Below are positions 58,944-64,000 of a DNA stretch of 64,000 bases, one piece after another. The notes beneath the pieces are model-generated. The model had not been told where the DNA came from. It saw only the letters and a list, made by a program, of their open reading frames with translations, and searched no databases. The DNA comes from Hyaloscypha bicolor E (taxonomy: Eukaryota > Ascomycota > Leotiomycetes > Helotiales > Hyaloscyphaceae): positions 1,054,001 through 1,118,000 of the forward strand of contig NW_020194517.1 of assembly GCF_002865645.1 (NCBI RefSeq), read 5' to 3'. How positions within the stretch are numbered: position 1 is the stretch's first letter; each line of letters starts with the position of its first letter. A program made the translations under genes and the position numbers.

Positions 58944-59980
58944 ATGCATCTGGCCATGCCCGCGAGGAAATCCTCGAATCCCCCTCCATATGCGACTCGA
59001 TCGACACGGTTTCCGATGTTGCGCAGAAGTCGGGTACAGGCGATAGTTCTTTGCGCGTGTGCTGTTGGGGCAGTGATATTCATTCTCTCACAGATTGTGG
59101 GCGGTTCAGAACGAATTCCATCAGGGACGCCGCCGGTGGTTGTGGTGACGGTGTTAGATCCGGACGGCTATAGCAAAGACTATATAAACAACATCAAGGA
59201 GAATAGGATGGAGTATGCGAAGAAGCATGGTAAGCGACTTTGGCAGAGCAGGGAAGACTTGGAATGCTGATCGAGTATAGGGTACGCAACGTTTTTTCCA
59301 ACCGTTACGGACTACGATTTGAATGGATCTCCAAATTCTTGGGCTCGAGTTCCTGCCATTCGACATGCCCTCACCAAGTTCCCTCACAGCACTTATATGT
59401 GGTATCTGGACCAGAACTCGTTGATCATGAACCCGGAATTGACAGTAGAGGGACACATAATGAATCCAAAGCGATTAGAAGGTCTGATGATCAGAGATCA
59501 GTCAATCGTACCACCCGACAGTGTTATCAAGACATTCGGACATCTGAAAGGGAATCAAGTCGATTTCGTCCTCACTCAGGATAAAGATGGGTTGGCGCAA
59601 GGGAGCTTCATCATCCGGAGAGGAGAATGGAGTAAATTCTTCTTAGACACCTGGTTCGACCCATTATACCGATCCTACAGTTTTCAGAAGGCAGATACTC
59701 ATGCCCTGGTAAGTATTTTACGTTCCAACTCTCCGTGAAAATCCTTAACGATGATCAGGAACATATCGTCCAATGGCATCCGACAATTCTATCGAAACTC
59801 GGGCTCATCCCTCAGCGGATCATGAATGCGTACAGCAAAGAAGACGCTGCTGGCGATGGAATATACAAGGATGGAGACCTTGTCATACGATTCGCAGGGT
59901 GTGATAAAGGTGGGCGAGATTGTGCTGCAGAGGCAGAGCCGTTCTCAAAGCAGTGGAAGACGGCATTCCGTGTTCAATGA
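58944..59980 (+). CDS. GT34 alpha-1,6-mannosyltransferase, Mnn10/Mnn11 type
   Basis: A Golgi type II membrane enzyme that by family extends the alpha-1,6-mannan backbone on N-glycans using GDP-mannose. Exons 58944-59229, 59281-59708 and 59759-59980 join to 311 residues. A short cytosolic tail is followed by one membrane anchor (VQAIVLCACAVGAVIFIL, about 31-48). The catalytic domain shows YATFFPTVTDYD, the metal-site region YMWYLDQNSLIMNP (D-x-N in the place of D-x-D), VLTQDKDGLAQGSFIIRR, and HALEHIVQWHPTIL. The ending RFAGCDKGGRDC matches the family's conserved close. Start could also be the Met five codons downstream. Confidence 0.87.
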
Positions 59981-60836
59981 TGACTTGTTCACCCTTTACA
60001 TACCCCAAATTTACGCATGAAGCAGGGTCCCATGACCCTGATGATCTACGACGAGCCAATGGGAAAGATGAAAGAGCGGAGTTTCGGAGTATGAAGCGAT
60101 ATGAAGATGAACCTGTGTCTGTTATCTTGCATCAGCATCTGCATGAGGAAGGGTATCCTCTAGAAATGGCGTTTAGGGAACTGGATAGAGCAAGCCTTGC
60201 TCTCCTGTACGTTACATCACATACCCTGTTTGAGTGTGAGGAGATGGACAAATTCGGGCTCACCGAGAGCCAAGTTAATGCTCGCATCGTACTAGATAGC
60301 TTAGAGTAGTAATGGACGTCAAGCAGCGGTTCGAATGTCTTAACATTGTCTCTTCTGGATGCTCTAAGGCAAGGCTGAGAAAGTGCCGTCCGGAATCGCA
60401 TTCGCGTATCTCCCTTTTTATCCGCCTTCTCCACCTTTGATCCAATGAACGCAGACGGAAATAATTCAGCCGGCTCCGTCTACTGCAAGGCCCCAACGTT
60501 TCCATTAAAGCGGTATCCAAGCCGGTATTTTGCCCGAAAGAAGAGCAGAATCTTGAAAGCGGCTCCCTGTTTGGGACACCGGCAGTTTCCATGTGATTTA
60601 CGCCTCGGCCCAATCCCTGTTGACTTGAAGTTGCATCCCACCTTCTCGACCTGACCAGAAACATTTGAGAACAAGCTTCGCACATCGAGTCAACGCATCT
60701 TTCGAGCCAACCGCAAAGATGCCCGGAACGTCGAGGATGCCAGTGAGCTTGCGCAACAGCTTCACCGTGAAGAAAGGCGGCTCGAGTAGCCAATTACTAT
60801 CACTAAACATTGACTTGTGAGCTCCCCGGCTGCAGC
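59981..60836. other. Intergenic, 0.86 kb, with an unexplained 129-codon frame
   Basis: The stretch between the mannosyltransferase and S1P lyase genes. A + strand frame (59920-60309) overlaps the end of the mannosyltransferase and runs 110 codons past its stop with a protein-like composition, but I recognise no family. The right end must contain the 5' exon of the S1P lyase, which I could not resolve. Confidence 0.4.
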
Positions 60837-62540
60837 AGACCCTGATCCGTCATACGTATCAGCGTATACTGATGGAGTAATTAGATTCCGCAACATCGTG
60901 TTCTTCCTTTTTCTGCTGCGATGGACGAGGAAGGGATTGCTGAAGCTGAAAGGCCGAGGCGTGTTTGGGACGTTTGCAGATGCGTATATTGCTATCCGAC
61001 GCAACCTTTATGGCCTCTTCCTGCGAGCACCGGGAGTGCGATCGCAGGTTCAGAAGCAGGTCTCTGAAGCTATCATGAAGTTACAATCGAAGCTTGTTCC
61101 TTCTGGACCGGGTGTAGTGCGATATTTGAACTTGCCAAAGGAGGGGTGGTCTGAGGAGACGGTCATGAAGGAGTTGGGGACGCTGGCGCAGATGGATCAT
61201 ACGCGATGGGAGGATGGTTTTGTGTCTGGCGCTGTTTATCATGGTGGGGACTCTTTGATGATGATTCAGACGGAAGCGTTTGGCAAGTTTACGGTGGCCA
61301 ATCCGATTCATCCTGATGTGTTCCCTGGTGTACGGAAGATGGAGGCGGAGATTGTTTCGATGGTTTTGGCATTGTTCAATGCTCCATCTGGGGCAGCTGG
61401 TGTCACTACGAGTGGAGGCACAGAGTCTATTCTGATGGCTTGCTTAAGTGCAAGACAGAAGGCTTATTCTGAGAGGGGTGTTACGGAACCAGAGATGTAA
61501 GTTGCCGTACTATTTTAACATCTCCAAGTACTAACCATCGATCTAGGATTCTTCCAGAGACTGGCCACACAGCCTTCCGCAAAGCTGGCTCCTATTTTGG
61601 CATCAAAGTCCACCTCGTTGCCTGCCCGGCGCCAAACTACCAAGTCGACATAAGAAGTGTGTCCCGCCTCATCAACAGCAACACCGTCCTCCTCGTCGGC
61701 TCCGCCCCAAACTTCCCCCACGGAATAATCGACGACATCACCGCCCTCTCCAAGCTAGCCGTCAAACGCAGAATCCCCTTACACGTCGACTGCTGCCTGG
61801 GCTCCTTCCTCGTCCCCTTCCTCGAAAAAGCCGGCTTTGAGACCGAGCTCTTCGACTTCCGACTCAAGGGCGTAACGAGCATCAGCTGCGACACGCACAA
61901 ATACGGATTCGCACCAAAAGGCAATTCCACCGTCCTGTACCGCGACACCACGTTACGCAGCTATCAATACTTCATCTCCCCCGACTGGTCGGGCGGCGTG
62001 TACGCCTCCCCGTCCATCGCTGGCTCCAGACCAGGAGCTCTTATCGCCGGATGCTGGGCCTCTTTAATGAGCGTAGGTGAGGCTGGGTACATCGAAGCCT
62101 GTTCCTCAATCGTTGGCGCAACGAAAAAGATCATCTCTGCAATTGAAGAAAACCCCGGGTTAAACAACGATTTAGAGGTTCTTGGTCACCCATTAGTTTC
62201 CGTCGTTGCCTTCAACTCCAAAACGCTGGATATCTACGATATCGCGGATGCGATGTCTGCTAAAGGATGGCATCTGAATTCCCTGCAAAGTCCCCCGGCT
62301 ATTCACGTTGCTGTTACATTGCCGATAGTCAAGGTGTGGGAGAAACTCGTGAGCGATCTAGAGGCGGTGGTTGAGGGCGAGAAAGAGAAGGAGAGGGTGC
62401 GGATTGTGGAGGGCAAGGGAGCGAAAGGGAAGAGTTTGGGGGATAGCGCGGCGCTGTATGGTGTTGCGGGCAGTCTACCCAATAAGAGCGTTGTGGTTGA
62501 GCTAGCGAGTGGGTTCTTAGATACGCTGTATAAAGCTTAG
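60837..62540 (+). CDS. dpl1: Sphingosine-1-phosphate lyase
   Basis: A pyridoxal-phosphate enzyme of the endoplasmic reticulum that splits long-chain-base phosphates to phosphoethanolamine and a fatty aldehyde, the exit step of sphingolipid breakdown. Exons ending at 61496 and 61547-62540 join in frame; about 560 residues are visible. A membrane anchor (IRFRNIVFFLFLLRW) is followed by EGWSEETVMKEL, GAVYHGGDSLMM, SGAAGVTTSGGTESILMA (cofactor phosphate), HVDCCLGSF, and the Schiff-base lysine motif SCDTHKYGFAPKGNS. The frame from 60817 opens at GTG, with a stop just upstream, so the true start lies in a 5' exon; candidate ATGs lie at about 60718-60740. The 5' boundary given is therefore a plausible acceptor, not a start. 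Confidence 0.88.
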
Positions 62541-63060
62541 GATTCTCGCCATGTTACATATATTTTTTAGACTCAGGCAGATCAGATCGGTGTTCTTATG
62601 TAGCATTGAGCCCTCGGCGTTAGGCGCTTTGTTGATTCGTATGGTATATCATTTCAAGTATCGATGCGACTCGTTCGAATCCAAAATGACGGCCGTAACA
62701 GATGATTCACCAAGTCTTAAAACCTCAATTTCATAATACCACTCCATGTTTCCTTTTTCTTTCACCATGCCTCCTTTCACATCTCAAACTCCGTCTTTCC
62801 ATTTCCCTTAATATGTACAAGCGCACTATCCCTTCGCTTCCCTAGCACATTTACACTTCACCGCCCTCGCCCTCGAAAAAGCCAAGGTGACCAGAAGCAC
62901 TCGAGCCCTCATTGATCATGCTCTCCGCATCACCCACCTGCTTTCTCTCAGTCACCTCCCGTGAATGTCGAAGCTTGAGATTCATCTGCTTGCGCCACCC
63001 CATCGTCAATCCTTGTGGCCCGGGGCCAGAATACCCCGCGCCCCTCATGACTGCTGATTG
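62541..63060. other. Intergenic, no gene recognised
   Basis: Between converging S1P lyase and kinase genes. Both 3' untranslated regions are expected here; nothing else seen. Confidence 0.5.
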
Positions 63061-64000
63061 TTATTGCAAAGGCTCCGAGGAGCTGGAGAGGCGGTTGAGG
63101 TGGAGGTAGACGTCTGTGCCGTATCTACATAAGAAAGAAAAATCGAATGTTAATGGAGGAACAATTAGGAGGTGAGAGAGGGGAGCTTACCCCTCCATAC
63201 TAATCAGCTTCAGATCTCCTCCAAAATACCTTGCGTATAACCTTGATATGGGTAAACCGTATCCAAATCCAGCCATTGGAGCTTTGAAATCGCTCTTATC
63301 GAAATCGGGATCCAGGCTGGGCGTCGTATCGACGGTCGTGTACATGTATGTCCATACAAGAGGTATTGCACTTCGAGGAATTCCACCGCCTTCGTCGGAG
63401 ATCTTGATGGTAATGTCTTCCTTCCCCTCAGCTACAACGACTTTGGTCACGGGAAAATCCTCCTTGTCTTGTCCATGTGTTTCTACCACCGCTCGTAGAG
63501 AGTTCTTCAACGTCTCGAACAACATGTGCGACAAATGTCCTGGGACGTACATGAAATTCAGGTTCGGGGGGCAGACCAATTGGACTTTTGGTGCGTCGAA
63601 TAAGCCATAATGGTCCTCGCATACAAATCGGGCGTTTTCAATGGCTTCTTGGGCTAGATCTCGGACGTTCGTCTTCGTGCAGATGATCCCCACATATGTT
63701 GGGTCTTTATGGTGGCTCTGGTCCGTCAGAGCAATGTGTTGCCCAATAAGCATTCGAATTCCAATTCGTGACATGTAAAATCGATCAAGGAAGGATTGTA
63801 TATTGTTATCGATCTGCATGCGTTGCCGCTTGCGCTTGTATTCCAGAATACCTTGTGCCACTGTCGTTACAACGCTGTCATGCCTTCGCTTGATATGGTT
63901 TAATGTTTGGGCAAATCGTTGGTTGTAGTCGTGGAGCTCTGGGGGCCAATCCTCTGTGTCTTCTACAGTTGCAAAGTATCGTCGTGCGGAGCCCTTCTTT
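63061..64000 (-). CDS. Mitochondrial PDH-type protein kinase, 3' part
   Basis: A kinase of the pyruvate dehydrogenase kinase family, which phosphorylates and silences the E1 subunit in the mitochondrial matrix. Two exons are seen (64000-63191 and 63124-63061); the 5' part lies beyond the window. The visible protein begins KGSARRYFATVEDTEDW and shows SFLDRFYMSRIGIRMLIGQH in the helical bundle. The GHKL ATPase motifs follow: N-box LFETLKNSLRAVVE, ISDEGGGIP (G1), GFGYGLPISRLYARYFGGDLKL (G2 and lid), ending YGTDVYLHLNRL. It belongs to the PDK/BCKDK group; which of the two fungal Pkp kinases it is cannot be fixed without the N-terminus. The last intron is only 66 bases. Confidence 0.92.

Noticed and set aside
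59400..59440. D-x-N instead of D-x-D in the mannosyltransferase metal site as a sign of inactivation
   Set aside because: Variation at the last position is, as far as I recall, common in fungal Mnn11-type enzymes, and all other motifs are intact, so I do not call it inactive.
62640..62720. GTTCGAATCC, as in a tRNA T-loop
   Set aside because: No matching acceptor, D or anticodon stems could be folded around it. I found no tRNA, rRNA or CRISPR array in the window.

Overview
The window looks like a chromosomal segment of a filamentous ascomycete (Pezizomycotina; a leotiomycete would fit, but that is inference). Genes are split by short introns of mostly 50-110 bases with GTAAGT-like donors and YAG acceptors. 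Housekeeping genes on both strands read clearly as fungal. About 9.4 kb of extremely AT-rich, TpA-rich, stop-riddled retroelement sequence at the left end has the look of repeat-induced point mutation (RIP).

Layout. 1-9430 is a RIP-degraded island holding remnants of at least two different Ty3/Gypsy chromoviruses (integrase plus chromodomain). At its edge (9.4-10.7 kb) lie a short minisatellite and a gene for a small secreted protein with eight cysteines, an effector-like arrangement. Two major facilitator transporters follow (DHA1-type 11742-13950 +, DHA2-type 15846-17671 -), with a 197-bp MITE with perfect terminal repeats between them. Next come a CsbD-like stress protein, an Osh4/Kes1-type oxysterol-binding protein, a small unknown protein, a broken Stc1-like gene, and a DUF7514-type disordered protein.

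31.1-36.1 kb holds an intact Dicer-like 2 gene, divergent from a 2H-phosphoesterase of the AKAP7/ASCC1 family. To the right are an SDR-like protein, the phosphorelay protein Ypd1, a coiled-coil protein of unknown function, a zinc-finger protein, an HSPA12-like Hsp70, an RCC1-repeat protein, proteasome subunit alpha 2, a RING-CH membrane E3 ligase, phosphomannose isomerase, a GT34 mannosyltransferase, sphingosine-1-phosphate lyase, and the 3' part of a mitochondrial PDH-type kinase that runs off the right end.

Functional links. The genes are mostly independent housekeeping units. Three neighbourhoods stand out. Dicer-2, the 2H phosphoesterase and the Stc1-like pseudogene all touch RNA silencing or small-RNA chemistry, in the same window as a RIP island. 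Phosphomannose isomerase and the mannosyltransferase sit head to head (mannose supply and mannan building). The transporter pair sits beside a candidate effector near the repeat island. Gene models here were assembled by hand, joining reading frames across splice sites; for most genes the exon lengths sum to an intact reading frame. Family names come from recognised motifs, not from database searches.
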